Below, piece by piece: positions 45,172 through 56,624 of a DNA stretch of 64,000 nucleotides (positions within the stretch are counted from its first letter, which is position 1; each line of letters starts with the position of its first letter). The notes under the pieces are model-generated. The model ran no database searches. It saw nothing but the letters and a program-made list of their open reading frames with translations, and had not been told where the DNA came from. The stretch is taken from contig JAHEWK010000004.1 in assembly GCA_020740775.1 (NCBI GenBank), positions 2,108,001-2,172,000 of the forward strand. Reading direction: 5' to 3'. Source of the stretch: Ilyonectria destructans (Eukaryota > Ascomycota > Sordariomycetes > Hypocreales > Nectriaceae). Position numbers and translations under genes: made by a program.

Positions 45172-47064
45172 TTAAGTCTGGAACTCCTGGAGGTTGCTCT
45201 CCTCCCACTTGCCGGGGACGAGGGCCAGGGGCACGATGCCAGAAACGTGCATCTCAGGGCCGAAGATCTTGGCGTTGAGGCCCAGCTCCTGGGTCGCGGC
45301 CTTCATGTTCTTGAGACCCTCCTGGTAGTTGGGACCGGCACGACGAACCCAGATCTGGACGCTGTGCTCGATCAACTTGGGAGCAAAGTCCCGGAGGGCG
45401 CGGATGACACCCTTGAAGGTGCTGGCGACGTTGGTGAAGTTGGCAATACCACCACCGATGAAGAGAACCTTGCCCTTCTCGGCCTTGGGGGCGCGGAGGA
45501 GGAGGTCCAGGACGGTGCGGGCGTAGTGGTAGGTCTGAGACTCGGTGGGAGCACCGGAGTACTCACCGTAGTTGGCCAGCTCGTCGGCGAAGCCAACAGA
45601 GGCGATGGCATCGGCGTAGACGACCGAGGCACCACCACCGGCGACCAGGGTCCAAATGCGGCCCTTGGGGTTCAGGACGGTGAGCTTCAGGGAAGCACCA
45701 GTCTTGGCATCAAGGTCGGCGATGTAAGCCTCCTCCTTAGTGAGCTCACGGCCGAAGGGGGCAGGGAACTCCATGGGGGGACCAGCATCGATGCTGACCT
45801 TCTCGCCGGAGGGGGCGATGTTGGTAAGACCCAGAGCAGCGGGAGATCGAGCAATGGCCCACTTGACACCGCACTCGAAGTCGGCAGTCTGGTCCAGCTT
45901 GGCAGCAAGATCCAGGAAGTGAACCTCAGCAGAGGTCTTGTCCTCGTTGGGGATCACCACCAGGGGGTTGATCTCGAGGTATGTGAACTGGCAGTCGACG
46001 TAGACGGCGTAGAGGCGGGTGATGAAGTCAACGAGGACATTGTGAACACCCTGAGGCACCTTCTTGAGGAGAGTGGCAGCAATCTCCTCGTTGGAGGGGT
46101 ACTCGGTGAGGTCAACGGGGATCAGAAGCTTCTCAGCCTTAGCGTCGACATCTCCAACATCGACACCACCCTCGTGGGTGAAGAGGATCCAGTCGCCCTG
46201 TACACACAATCGGATTAGTAACAGGCCCAACGGAAACTCGGAAACAACTTGACATCGCGGCTGAGTGGGTTTGGCGGAGCGTTCCGATCTTGGGGCAGGG
46301 TTCGTTCGGTTCGGAGGGATCTTATCGTGGCATCCGCTCGCCCGGACCGGTAGAACAGTGATTACCGGCAGCCGTTTGAGGGAGCCCACAAAATGCACCC
46401 AGTCCATCTTGCAAACGCGAAAATGGCGAATACATCTTTCCCGCTGGCCCCCATTTTGCAGGATGGAAAACTCCCTCCTCTTCATTGCCTGGTTTCAAGT
46501 CTTGGGTTGGAGGACAACTCAACTCAACTCAAGACTCGATCTGCATGGCGGCCAGTCGCCCCGCGCAGAAACCCAAACTCAACTCGACAACGACGAAGCA
46601 AAGAGGAAATGTCAGCAACTTACATCTCGGACAGAGTTGATGTTGATGTAGTACTCGGTGTCTTGGGGGTGAGGAACAAAGGGCTCGACAAGGAATTGTC
46701 GGAGAACACCAGCAACGTGCTCAACCTGCTGCTCCTTGCCGGCGCGCTCAGCAACCCAAGCCTTGGCCTCGGGCCAGGTCTTGTTGAGGCAAAGGAGACC
46801 GCTCTTCCCTCGTCGCTTGATCAACTGATCGGGCTTGGCGACGAACTTGGCGCCGGGCTGGAGGAGCCAAGGGTAGGTGACCTCGGCCTGGTTCAGGATG
46901 TCGCCGACGTTGGCATCCTCAGCAAAGTGCAGCGAGGCCAGGCGGGTGGGGGGGTTGTGGGTGGTGGAGGCGGGGAGAGGGCTCGGCTTGATGACGGGAG
47001 CACGAGTGAGGTGGTAGTTGAGGATGGCCTTGCCGTCGGCCTCGAGGATCGACTTGGCGGACAT
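45172..47064 (-). CDS. ACL2: ATP-citrate lyase subunit 2 (citrate/ATP-binding part)
   Basis: Smaller subunit of cytosolic ATP-citrate lyase, corresponding to the N-terminal part of the fused animal enzyme; with ACL1 it makes acetyl-CoA and oxaloacetate from citrate, ATP and CoA. Exons 47064-46624 and 46197-45172 give 488 aa. The ATP-grasp region is clear: [42 protein letters not shown] and [11 protein letters not shown]. The C-terminal citrate-binding part follows: [30 protein letters not shown] and [17 protein letters not shown]. The single intron is about 426 nt, long for this window. ACL1 lies head to head 3.6 kb away, as in other sordariomycetes. Confidence 0.96.
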
Positions 47065-47985
47065 TGTGGATGTGGATTACGGGGATGAAGAAAAGGTAAG
47101 TTGGCGGGATGAGCGGGCGAGTGTCTGTCTTGTCCCGGGGGGTTCTTGTTCAATTCTGGAGACGAGGGGAGAAGTGTCAGCGGGTGGGCAAGCGCCGAGG
47201 ATGCCAGTTATACGCGAGTGCGTTGAGGGAGGGAGAGGAATGATGTTGAGGTCGAGGTTGAGACGGAGAGACGGAATGCGAAACCGAAGGTCAAGTCGAA
47301 GCTATTCAGACGAAAGGCGACGAGAATCACGACTCGCCGTGGGCGCAATGGCAATGGTGGTCCAAGTGGACTGGACGGTGGGCAAAAGGCGGCGGGGGAG
47401 GAGGGGAAGGGAGCTCACTCACTCACCAGTGCACAAGCTCGAGCTGGGCAGCGACAACGAACTGAGAGGGATGAAGGGAAATGGAGACAAGAAACGGGAG
47501 CCAAGGGAAGTTGATGATGACGGGAGAGATGTCGCGGGAGACGGAGCAGAAGGGGGAGATTCGAGAGGCAGTCAGAGACGGACGCGGACGGGACGAAGAT
47601 GGAGCCGGCAGCAGCTTAGGTTGTCTCTCGAAAAAACGAAGCTCCCAGGATTTGGCGCCTCAAAGGGATTGAGACGGTGGGCGAATTGGGGTGGAGGGGC
47701 TGGCTCATCCCCATCCATTCCCAGCAGAGCGGCCCCCAGCAGCCCCTCGCTCGCCCCTTGGCCCCTCCGCTGGTGGGCGGGCGGTCAGTGAGTGGGTTGG
47801 GCGTGGTGGCACTGGCGCGTGTGCCTGGACCCTGGCGACCTGGCTGCTGGGGGGCCGCTGTTCTGTTGCTGGGGCTTGGCTGGAGCACGCGCACCAAAAC
47901 ATTTTTGGGGCACCCCTCCAAAAAAAAAAAAACCGCTGAGGAGGCGGTGGTGAGCTGCAAGCTGCCCGCGACGAGGTACTCCCCG

Positions 47986-47999
47986 AGGTACCGGTACCT
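47986..47999. promoter_or_regulatory. Palindrome AGGTACCGGTACCT in the ACL2 upstream region
   Basis: A perfect 14-bp palindrome about 920 bp upstream of the ACL2 start. It shares the TACCGGTA core with the element at 49455. A role as a factor site is inference. Confidence 0.45.
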
Positions 48000-49454
48000 A
48001 CCGACCGCCGCCAGAAGGACCCCCCAGCTGTTGAGGACCAAGTGGACCAGAGCGACACACGACATTCGACACTTCGACCACCACCAGTATCCCGCCGAAA
48101 ACCGCTGTGACCGCCACACGCTACACGCCGCCCAATTTGCCCCAGCCTTGCCTCTTCGGCGCCGGCTCGCAGCGAGGATTTGCTTTGGGCTCTTGGTGTT
48201 CCTGTTTTTTTGTTGTTTGGTTTCCGTGGGGTTCCGAGGCGGTCGTTGGCCAGCAACCAAAGCTGGTTGAGCTGGGATGTCTGGGTGGCAAGTGGGAACG
48301 TCGTGGAAGGCTGGGGAAAGCTAGCCAGAAGCCTGGCCCCTCACCACAGCGGTTCCCTGTGCGACTCGTGCGCTGCAGGCCCCCCGACCAAGCTTCTGGG
48401 AGACAATTGGAACTGGAGAGAGGCCCAAGCTCGGGCTCGGACTCCGTGCAGCATGGCAGCGGCGTGCACTGCACCCCAAAGGTTCTAGGATAGATCCGAT
48501 GGCATGTGTGTACTTCCTTCGTACTTCGGCCGCTATCCGTCGGCAGCCTGCAGAGTTGTCATGATGCAGTGCTCGTCCTAGCCATAAGCCTCCGGAGCTG
48601 CCCCGATGGACGGCCGTTGTACTCGTTGGCTCTCCGCCCCTCCGCCCCTGAGCGGGCACACAGCACAACCCTCTGCCAGTGAGCTGACAGTGGTCGAGTA
48701 GTGCTCGACAGTGGGTGGTCAGCGGCCATCGGGTGCCCCTCACCCTAATCCACCCCCATCCACATCGATCCTACAGGAGCTCACAGCCCCGAGCCCGCAG
48801 CCCAAGAGTGCCGGCAGGTCACGGAACAGGACCTGATCGTGGTGGCCGTGATCCATCCTCCATTGCCCATCGGCCTCCGAATCTCGGTGGAAGTGGAGAG
48901 CCAGAGCGATAAATTTATCACGCTCTGGTGCAATGGTGGAACAGACGGAGCAAGAGAAGCCAGTAGCTTCACATTGATGCCTTTCCTAATTCCCTCTCCC
49001 ACTGTTTTGAGTCTTTTCTGCTTGACAGAGTTGTAATTGACTCGATTTCCCTTCTTGGCGCTCTAAGACGCCGCCGGCCTCCGTTCGGGTGTCCCACACA
49101 CCCCTTCGGACCCTTTGGAGGGGCGGGCATGGCGATGTCATGCTATCTTGCCGATGCCGCGGATGCCATGGTAGAGCCATGGGAGCCATCTGACCAACAC
49201 GAGACGGCCCAAATCAAAGAACCGGGTTACAATTGTCTGGGGGGCTGACTGGATTACCCGGGGCTGACCAGTTGGGCTTTGCACTTTGGCAATAGGGGCT
49301 GACGACATCCGTGTTGTTGGCCTCGGTATTTTTGGGGTGACGATCCATCCTTCAGATCATCCCAGATGGCGTTTGCAGACGGCCAGAGCTGGCCTCTCGC
49401 CTTGGGGCGGCTGTGGTGGGGGGAGGACCGGCGCGCTGCCGACCAATTGCCCCG

Positions 49455-49472
49455 CCAAGTACCGGTACTTGG
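49455..49472. promoter_or_regulatory. Palindrome CCAAGTACCGGTACTTGG in the ACL1 upstream region
   Basis: A perfect 18-bp palindrome about 1.2 kb upstream of the ACL1 start codon and about 440 bp upstream of the proposed leader-intron donor. A GGGTACC half-site follows at once. Confidence 0.45.
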
Positions 49473-50654
49473 GGTACCTTGGCGACTCGCGGCGCCGTAT
49501 ACTTCCAGACATTCTTGACGCACGACGAAGTGAATACGTACTTTCGGACGTGGGCAAAAAGTCGGACAAGCTTCAATGCAAAACCACGGGACATGGGTGT
49601 CTTGGTGCGCTCCTGCATCCAGCGTCACTGGCGCGGCCGGGCCATGGAATTCAACAGATCAACGAAAAAAAGAGGACCCGGGAGAAGCATCCCCAAAAAA
49701 ATCCTGCCCCCAACTAGTAGGCGACGCACGCCCGCCATCCGCTGTTGAATTGGGATTCGCCAACAGCTGCAACCTCCGGACTATCGCGCACGGTACATTG
49801 GCCTTGATAATCTCGAACGGACGAGCATCTCTCAGGACGGGAAACCAAATCGCCTTTGTCTCTCTCCGTGTCAGAATCGATCAACTGATCTAGCAATCAA
49901 TCAACCTCCGACCGGTAAGTTGCTCCTGCTCCGACTCCGACTTGGAGGGGCGTTTTACGTACCTGGTCCAGTGGCCAGTGTCCACCGCCGATGCACGGAA
50001 GGGGCCTGGACACTTGGGGCAGCATGGGGGTACCGCTCTGGCGTTGGTGGGTGCATGCTGGGCGCCGACCCCACTAAATTCTGTGGCGGTACCTTAGTGA
50101 CTGCTCATGGCAGTCCCCTGGCGCTCCCCTGGCGCCCCAGCTACCTCTACCGACAGCTCCCTCGGTGCCAGTGGGCTGCCCTGTGCTGCGAGGTACCTCC
50201 CCTCCATCCCTCACCCTTCTCGCCCTCACCCCCCCTCCCCCAAGCCCACCCGACCTCACGCCCAATGCCCGCGCAGCCTCGTCCAGGTCAACGAATGGAA
50301 CCCAGCTCACCCGCCCACCACCAAGCCCACCACCAAGTCCACCACTCGCTCCTCCCTGAAATCTTGTGCACCCTCTCCCGCTCCTTCCCTCCCCGCCCTC
50401 GTCATTTCTTCCGTTCATCTAAACTGAGGCCCGTCTTTCCAACGTTTCCCTCCGTTGATTCTGCCTCTTCTTTTCCCCCTCCTCATCTTCCCTCCTGCCC
50501 CTTTGCCTAATTCCTCAGAGCCTCCACCTCCGAGCTCAGAGCGTCTCTCGTCCTCCTTCTCCCAGCTGCTGCTGACTCCGGTTTCTTTTGCCGTCACTTC
50601 AGCTCAACCTCTACTCCTCCCCCGCCCACACGAACCGAGCTCGACTCTTTCGCA

Positions 50655-52696
50655 ATGGCTTCCTCCGCCACCAACCTGTCGGCCAACGACAAGATCCAGC
50701 GATTCCCGGCTCCCAGCCGGCCGCTGAGCCCTCTCCCCGAGCATGCCCTCTTCACCGACAAGACCCGATGCTTCGTCTACGGTCTGCAGCCCCGAGCCGT
50801 CCAGGGCATGCTGGATTTCGACTTCATCTGCAAGCGCGCCAAGCCGTCCGTCGCCGGCATCATCTACACCTTCGGTGGCCAGTTCGTCAGCAAGATGTAC
50901 TGGGGAACCAGCGAGACCCTGCTGCCCGTCTACCAGCAGGTTGACAAGGCCATGGCCAAGCACCCCGACGTCGATGTCGTCGTCAACTTCGCCTCGTCGC
51001 GAAGTGTCTACAGCTCCACCATGGAGCTGATGGAGAACCCCCAGATCAAGACCATCGCCATCATTGCCGAGGGTGTCCCCGAGCGAGTAAGTTGATCCCG
51101 CCGACTCCAGAAAAAAAAACATCCGAAAACCCCCCACCATAGTAGCTAACCCCAGCTTTTTAGCGAGCTCGTGAGATCGCCCATGTGGCTCAGAAGAAGG
51201 GTGTCACCATCATTGGCCCCGCCACTGTCGGTGGTATTAAGCCCGGCAGCTTCAAGATCGGTAACACTGGTGGCATGATGGACAACATTGTCGCTTCCAA
51301 GCTCTACCGCAAGGGTTCCGTCGGCTACGTCTCCAAGTCTGGTGGCATGTCCAACGAGCTCAACAACATCATCGCCCAGAACACCGACGGTGTCTACGAG
51401 GGTATTGCCATTGGTGGTGACCGATACCCCGGTACCACCTTCATTGACCACCTTCTGCGTTACCAGGCCGACCCCGAGTGCAAGATCCTCGTCCTCCTCG
51501 GTGAGGTCGGTGGTGTTGAGGAGTACAAGGTCATTGAGGCCGTTAAGCAGGGTGTCATCACCAAGCCCATTGTCGCCTGGGCCATTGGTACCTGCGCCAG
51601 CATGTTCAAGACTGAGGTTCAATTCGGTCACGCCGGCTCTTTCGCCAACTCTCAGCTCGAGACTGCTGCCATGAAGAACCAGAAGATGGCTGAGGCCGGC
51701 TTCCACATCCCCGAGACCTTCGAGGAGCTCCCCTCTCTCCTCAAGTCCGTCTACGACAAGCTCGTCAAAGAGGGCACTATTGTCCCCCAGCCCGAGCCCG
51801 TCGTTCCCAAGATCCCCATCGATTACTCTTGGGCCCAGGAGCTTGGCCTCGTCCGAAAGCCCGCTGCCTTCATCTCCACCATCTCCGATGACCGTGGCCA
51901 GGAGCTCCTCTACGCTGGCATGCCCATCTCTGATGTCTTCAGGGAGGATATTGGCATTGGTGGTGTCATGTCTCTTCTGTGGTTCCGCCGCCGTCTCCCC
52001 CCCTACGCCTCCAAGTTCCTCGAGATGGTCCTCATGCTCACTGCCGACCACGGTCCCGCCGTATCTGGTGCCATGAACACCATCATCACCACTCGTGCCG
52101 GTAAGGACCTCATCAGCGCCCTGGTGTCTGGTCTCCTGACCATCGGTTCCCGATTCGGTGGTGCCCTCGACGGTGCCGCTGAGGAGTTCACCAAGGCTTT
52201 CGACAAGGGCCTCAGCCCTCGAGAGTTCGTTGACGGCATGCGCAAGGCCAACAAGCTGATCCCCGGTATCGGCCACCGTGTCAAGTCGCGAAACAACCCC
52301 GACTTGCGTGTTGAGCTTGTCAAGGAGTACGTCCTGGCCAAGTTCCCCAGCCACAAGCTCCTCGACTACGCCCTGGCCGTCGAGACCGTCACCACCTCCA
52401 AGAAGGACAACCTGATCCTCAACGTCGACGGCTGCATCGCCGTCTGCTTCGTCGATCTCGTCCGCAACTGCGGTGCCTTCTCCGCCGAGGAGGCTGAGGA
52501 CTACCTCAAGATGGGTGTCCTGAACGGTCTCTTCGTTCTCGGCCGAAGCATCGGTCTGATTGCCCACTACCTCGACCAGAAGCGTCTGCGCACTGGTCTG
52601 TACCGTCACCCCTGGGACGATATCACCTACCTCCTGCCCAACCTGGCGGAGGCTGGTGCCCCTGGCGCCGAGGGCCGAGTGGAGGTCACTCTCTAA
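50655..52696 (+). CDS. ACL1: ATP-citrate lyase subunit 1 (catalytic, citryl-CoA part)
   Basis: Larger subunit of ATP-citrate lyase, matching the C-terminal succinyl-CoA-ligase-like and citrate-synthase-like parts of the animal enzyme. Exons 50655-51086 and 51164-52696 give 654 aa. The CoA-ligase part has [22 protein letters not shown] and the phosphohistidine loop [11 protein letters not shown] with His at about residue 300. The citryl-CoA lyase part contains [31 protein letters not shown] and the conserved [18 protein letters not shown]. Every segment expected is present and the single intron is in phase. Extreme C-ending codon use implies high expression. The 531-codon antisense frame is a shadow. 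Confidence 0.97.
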
Positions 52697-53707
52697 ACGA
52701 GTGCGTAGGATGGTAATGAGGATGAGGAGGGATCGAGACAAGGCGTCTGTGCATTTGATGATTTAGTGCCACCGGCCTGGAGACGGGAGGAAAAGCGGAA
52801 GGCTGTATGAGAATTCCCGATACAATGTAACTGGTGCTAGGAGGCCACAAGATAGCTCTCCAAATTACTCGTTTGATCACTATAGACATGAAATGTTCAC
52901 AGTTATTCAGATGATTTGATTGGTCAATTGTTTTCAGCCTTATGATGTATAGTGACTTGCTAGCGCGGGCCTTGCCCTTGATCAAGTCAGGTCAGGACCA
53001 AAACACTGAGTATGTACCCTTCGAAATGCCTTCCAGGTTGTGCCCACGTCACTTCCCCTCGTAAATGACGACAATGGCGCGTTGGATGTAGCACAATGCA
53101 TTCACACCCTTAGCCCTAGTCATGCCCGCCGCCGATGGAGAATGGGTGGGTGTGGAATTCGGGGACCGAAGCATCATAATCCCGGGCAAGGTCTCGGACC
53201 CCGACAATGACGATGCCCATCACATGAGAAATATCTGACATGTCCAAGGCGACTGAGTAACCCGAAGAAGCCTTCGTCATGATGCCAATCACCCAATGGA
53301 TTTTCCCCTACCAGAAGGGGTTGTTCGGCCTTGTCTATGGAAGTCAATTAGAAGCCCAGGCGCAAGTGGGAGGTCACATGACGTCGTGACGGGGCGGAAT
53401 TGTCCGCGTCCCGCAAAGGCTTGGCATCAGTGGATTTTGTTCGGCTGCTTGGCTGGTGCTGCCTTCTACCGACGACCGACGACCGACGACGAAGACGACG
53501 ACTGACGACGGCGGGTGTGCGCTTGCGATTCCCCTCTTCCTACGACAGTACCTTAGGCGTCATTGGGAGTAAGACATCAATTGACCCCTGCAACGACATC
53601 CCTCTTACATACCTTCACAGACTGTGCTCAACCGCACCGACCTCATCGCAACCCTCCCATCTTCGAACACACCATCACCACCACCACACACTCCCCGCCC
53701 CGAAACA
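52697..53707. other. Intergenic between ACL1 and uL30m
   Basis: ACL1 3' region then the uL30m promoter. A (GACGACC/GACGAC)n tract lies at about 53468-53513. No gene is seen. Confidence 0.6.
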
Positions 53708-53971
53708 ATGTCCTACTTCCGCATCACACTCCACCGTTCGGCAATCGGCCTCCCCGAGCGCACGCGCGGCGTCCTAGCTGCCCTTGGCCTGCGCCGCCGC
53801 ATGCAGACCGTCTTCCACCCGGTCCACCCGCAGTTCGCCGGTATGATCCTCAAGGTCAAGGAGCTGGTGCGCGTGCAGGAGGTCGACCGCGCGCTGAGCA
53901 AGCAGGAGGTCAAGGCGGAGCGCACACCGGACAAGGGCTTCTACGTTGAGAAGGCGGTGCCGCGGCTATGA
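53708..53971 (+). CDS. MRPL33: Mitochondrial large-subunit ribosomal protein uL30m
   Basis: Mitochondrial uL30 protein, orthologue of yeast MRPL33. It is a single exon of 87 aa. The family core is obvious: [33 protein letters not shown], here described in parts, then [21 protein letters not shown]. The C-terminal tail ([13 protein letters not shown]) is longer than in bacteria. I start at 53708; an in-frame ATG at 53624 would add 28 residues rich in Pro, Ser and Thr that could act as a presequence, though family members usually begin near MSYFRI. It converges with EAF3 over 564 bp. Confidence 0.92.
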   Translation: MSYFRITLHRSAIGLPERTRGVLAALGLRRRMQTVFHPVHPQFAGMILKVKELVRVQEVDRALSKQEVKAERTPDKGFYVEKAVPRL

Positions 53972-54535
53972 GCTGACGGGGGGAAGGCTGGAGAAAGAAT
54001 ACGACGGGCACCAGGATTTTGAAGAAAAGCTGGCATGATAGAACCACAGGAGGAGATGGGACCAGAAGAACGTTGTACCATACTGTAACGACATCTGTAC
54101 AAAAGATGGGGCTGGTTAAAGCGGTGCCGGCTTTGTTGGGAAAGGATTAAAACTACCACAATCACAATGCGTCAAACACCACCTCATTGAGCTAAAAGAG
54201 GCTCGATTTCGACTGTCCCATGTCCTTGTTATCGCCTAAAAAAAGGTCCCCTATAAATCAACTACCTAGGAAAGACAAAAGAGGTACAAATCCCCCGCTA
54301 TCCTACATGTGTGTATTCCTTTGTCGTTTACCAGTACCCGAGACCTCGCAACAAGTCATGGCAATTGACTCAGCCTTCCACCGGCCAGAAATATCTCTGG
54401 CGCCAGGCAGTCAGAGTTCCGCCACATCTCCTTGGCCCTCTGTCACTCTTGAACTGGTTGTTATACGGCATTAGTGCCAATACCCGACAACAAAATCAAG
54501 CCTCAAAACACCATCCTTCCATCTACCAAGAAGAC
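53972..54535. other. Convergent 3' region, uL30m and EAF3
   Basis: AT-richer untranslated spacer. No ORF or RNA gene is supported. Confidence 0.6.
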
Positions 54536-56624
54536 CTAGAAACTACGGGCCTTGTCGATATACTCCTGAGACGGTGTCTCGTACTCGTTCACAAAATATG
54601 TCTCGCAGTTCTTGCCCAGCCAGACGGTGAACTTTCCAACCTCCTCCCGAAGTCGGGATACTGATTGCTGGTCCATGTTTGTCTGAGCCAGGAGTTCGGG
54701 GAGTGAAACTGCCAATCATGAGTTAATGAATACGCCCAGATGGCAGCAGGCACATACCAATCAGTCGAGCCAAGTGCTCTGCGCCATAGACGTCACAGAC
54801 ACCCTTGACTTCCGAGTTGTCATCTGCATTATCCCATGACTTTCGTACATCCATGTACTGGTGGCGCTCAAAGCTGGAGGGAGGTCAGTATAGGTGATCC
54901 ACTTAACATGGTGCGGGGGATCAGTACCGGTAGAGCAATATCCTGCTCAGAGCCTTCTCGAAATACTCGCGGAAGCCCGCAATAACCTCCTCCAAGATGT
55001 CCATGCTGGCGGATCCCTCCTCTCGTTGAGGTTTCTCATGTGCAAGGTAGTCCTCAAGAATCTTGGTGACGGGTTTGGCGTGGGGGAGGGGAACCAACTG
55101 GTTGTTCTTGGTGATATTCTCCCAATCATCCACAAGCATAGCTTGGATATGATCGGGAACCGGAAGATTGATCATCGGCTTGCTGTGGAAAGCATCCTCC
55201 TAGTTGAACGATTAGAAGATGTCTCGAAATATTATGGCCAGAGTAAACGGGGAGTGAGTGAATGAAACTCGGCGAGCCGCTTGGCTTCTGAGGGCAGGAT
55301 AAATATGTTCAAGCTTGAAATTGGGGGTATGCAGCTACCATCTCATCAAGGGACCGTGATTGGGGCTGCCGGTTTGCAGGGGGCCGAGGGCCCTTGCTGC
55401 TCTTTGCGTGTGGTTTCCCATGGCTGACCTCGTCGTCCAGCGGCCAGGTGTAGCGCCCGTCATCCAGACTTCTGCCAGTGGCTGTGACATAGCGATGGCC
55501 ATCTTTCGGGGGCTGTAGAAGATGATCATGTGCCACACGAAGTCTTTCCAGTTTGGCCCCTTTTGAATTGCGGGAGCCCGTACGGACACTTGATGCAGGT
55601 GCACGAGAAGAAGCTCCAGAACTTGAGGTGCGAGGGCGCTTCGCACTCGCAGACGGTCGGGAGCGTGTCATGATATCGAGTTGGCGGGTTGGGATAGTAA
55701 GAGAGGGACAGGAATAGCAGAGCGGGAAGGTTGGGTGTTTGTGTGAAGTCAGGGACGCGGGGTTGACAAAGGAGAAAAGAAGGAATATGGTATGTCTCGA
55801 GTGGATGAGTGTCAAGGCTGTGGGGAGGGAGTTCGCAGAGGCGTTTCCAGGGTGCCAGCTGTTGGCGTTGGGTAGAAGTACTGGAGTGACAGCGCATTCT
55901 CAGAGAAACAGCCAACCCCCAATGTCGACACTGTGGAAGGGAGCCTTGTCCCTCCACGAGTTTGCGACAGACTGCTAAATCGTACCCCAGGCCATGGCAG
56001 ACTTTGGCAGCGAAATCCGAATAGAAAGGAGCGGGAAAACACGACTGATTAGTGTAACAGGACACTCGGCTGTCGTTCGGCGAGGCTGTCGCCCCCAGAG
56101 ACGCCCCCTTCTTACCACCATCCAGGACTACCAGGAGGATTGAGGTCTCGAATTCGGTCAAGTCGGCCAAGAAACGCCATAAAAAACACAAGACAAGGAA
56201 AGAATAGCAATGTTCTCACCTGTTCGAGTTCCCAGTCCTTGCCTCGTCGTCCACCCCGACCCCCTTGAACGGTTGCGGAGCCAGCCCGCTCCTCGCTCAC
56301 CCTTGCCGATTCAGCGCCGCTGCGGAGGCCCTTCTTGGGCAGCTTCGTGCTCCTCTGCATGTTATGCTTGACCTGCGCGTGAAGCTGGGCTGCCAACTCC
56401 TTGTGCTCGTCGTCAAAAGGGCGAATGCGGTCCACAAGCACCCAGTCGTCCCAGGTGTTCTTCCAACCCTTGTAGTGAACCTTGTATCGGTACCCGTCGC
56501 TAGGCTTCTCCCCGGGCTGCACATCCATAACCTTAGCCTCGTAGAGCATGTCCATGTGAAAGCACAGGACTTTTTCGTCCTTGCTGAACGGCGGCGGTGC
56601 CGGCTGCTGGCGTGCAGGAGCCAT
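54536..56624 (-). CDS. EAF3: EAF3/MRG15-type chromodomain protein (NuA4 and Rpd3S)
   Basis: Chromatin reader that recognises methylated H3K36 through a chromo barrel and recruits NuA4 acetyltransferase and Rpd3S deacetylase. Exons 56624-56220, 55199-54928, 54873-54758 and 54708-54536 give 321 aa, the normal fungal length. The chromo barrel is residues about 10-80 (KDEKVLCFHMDMLYEAKV, YKVHYKGWKNTWDDWVLVDRIRPF). A basic GGRGGRRGKDWELEQ linker precedes the MRG domain (INLPVPDHIQAMLVDDWENITKN through LYRFERHQY and GAEHLARLI). Intron 1 is about 1,020 nt, far longer than others here, and contains a same-strand ORF (separate entry). I start at 56624; an in-frame ATG at 56654 would add ten residues. 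Confidence 0.93.
55309..55671 (-). CDS. ORF inside EAF3 intron 1: nested gene or alternative first exon
   Basis: A 120-codon frame on the same strand as EAF3, starting at 55671 after a C/T-rich stretch. The N terminus is basic and Ser-rich (MTRSRPSASAKRPRTSSSG). The middle (KLERLRVAHDHLLQ, GRSLDDGRYTWPLDDE) looks coding, and the end is Pro/Arg/Gln-rich. I recognise no family. Near its end, after the codons for SLDEM, a GTAGCT could act as a donor; joined to the EAF3 exon-2 acceptor this is in phase, giving a possible MRG protein lacking the chromo barrel. GTAGCT is a weak donor, so this is only a hypothesis. Confidence 0.35.
   Translation of the reverse strand: MTRSRPSASAKRPRTSSSGASSRAPASSVRTGSRNSKGAKLERLRVAHDHLLQPPKDGHRYVTATGRSLDDGRYTWPLDDEVSHGKPHAKSSKGPRPPANRQPQSRSLDEMVAAYPQFQA

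Larger units (their letters stand above)
47065..50654. promoter_or_regulatory. Shared control region between divergent ACL2 and ACL1
   Basis: About 3.6 kb separates the two start codons. It contains two perfect palindromes with an ACCGGT core (47986-47999 and 49455-49472), an A12-type run near 47920-47932 and a C/T-rich ACL1 leader (50.2-50.65 kb). A plausible leader intron of ACL1 runs from a GTAAGT donor at 49915 to a CAG acceptor ending at 50602, with a polypyrimidine tract before the acceptor. I see no protein-coding gene here; long frames on both strands are GC-driven. Confidence 0.6.

Noticed and set aside
45247..46218. 323-codon plus-strand ORF opposite ACL2
   Set aside because: Antisense shadow of ACL2 exon 2, with the Val/Gly/Leu-rich composition typical of such shadows.
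47018..47791. 257-codon plus-strand ORF in the ACL2 upstream region
   Set aside because: Starts inside the ACL2 coding region in antisense and continues through low-complexity GA-rich DNA; composition is Arg/Gly-rich noise.
51146..52741. 531-codon minus-strand ORF opposite ACL1
   Set aside because: It is an antisense shadow of a strongly C-ending coding sequence and has no domain; the plus strand encodes complete ACL1.
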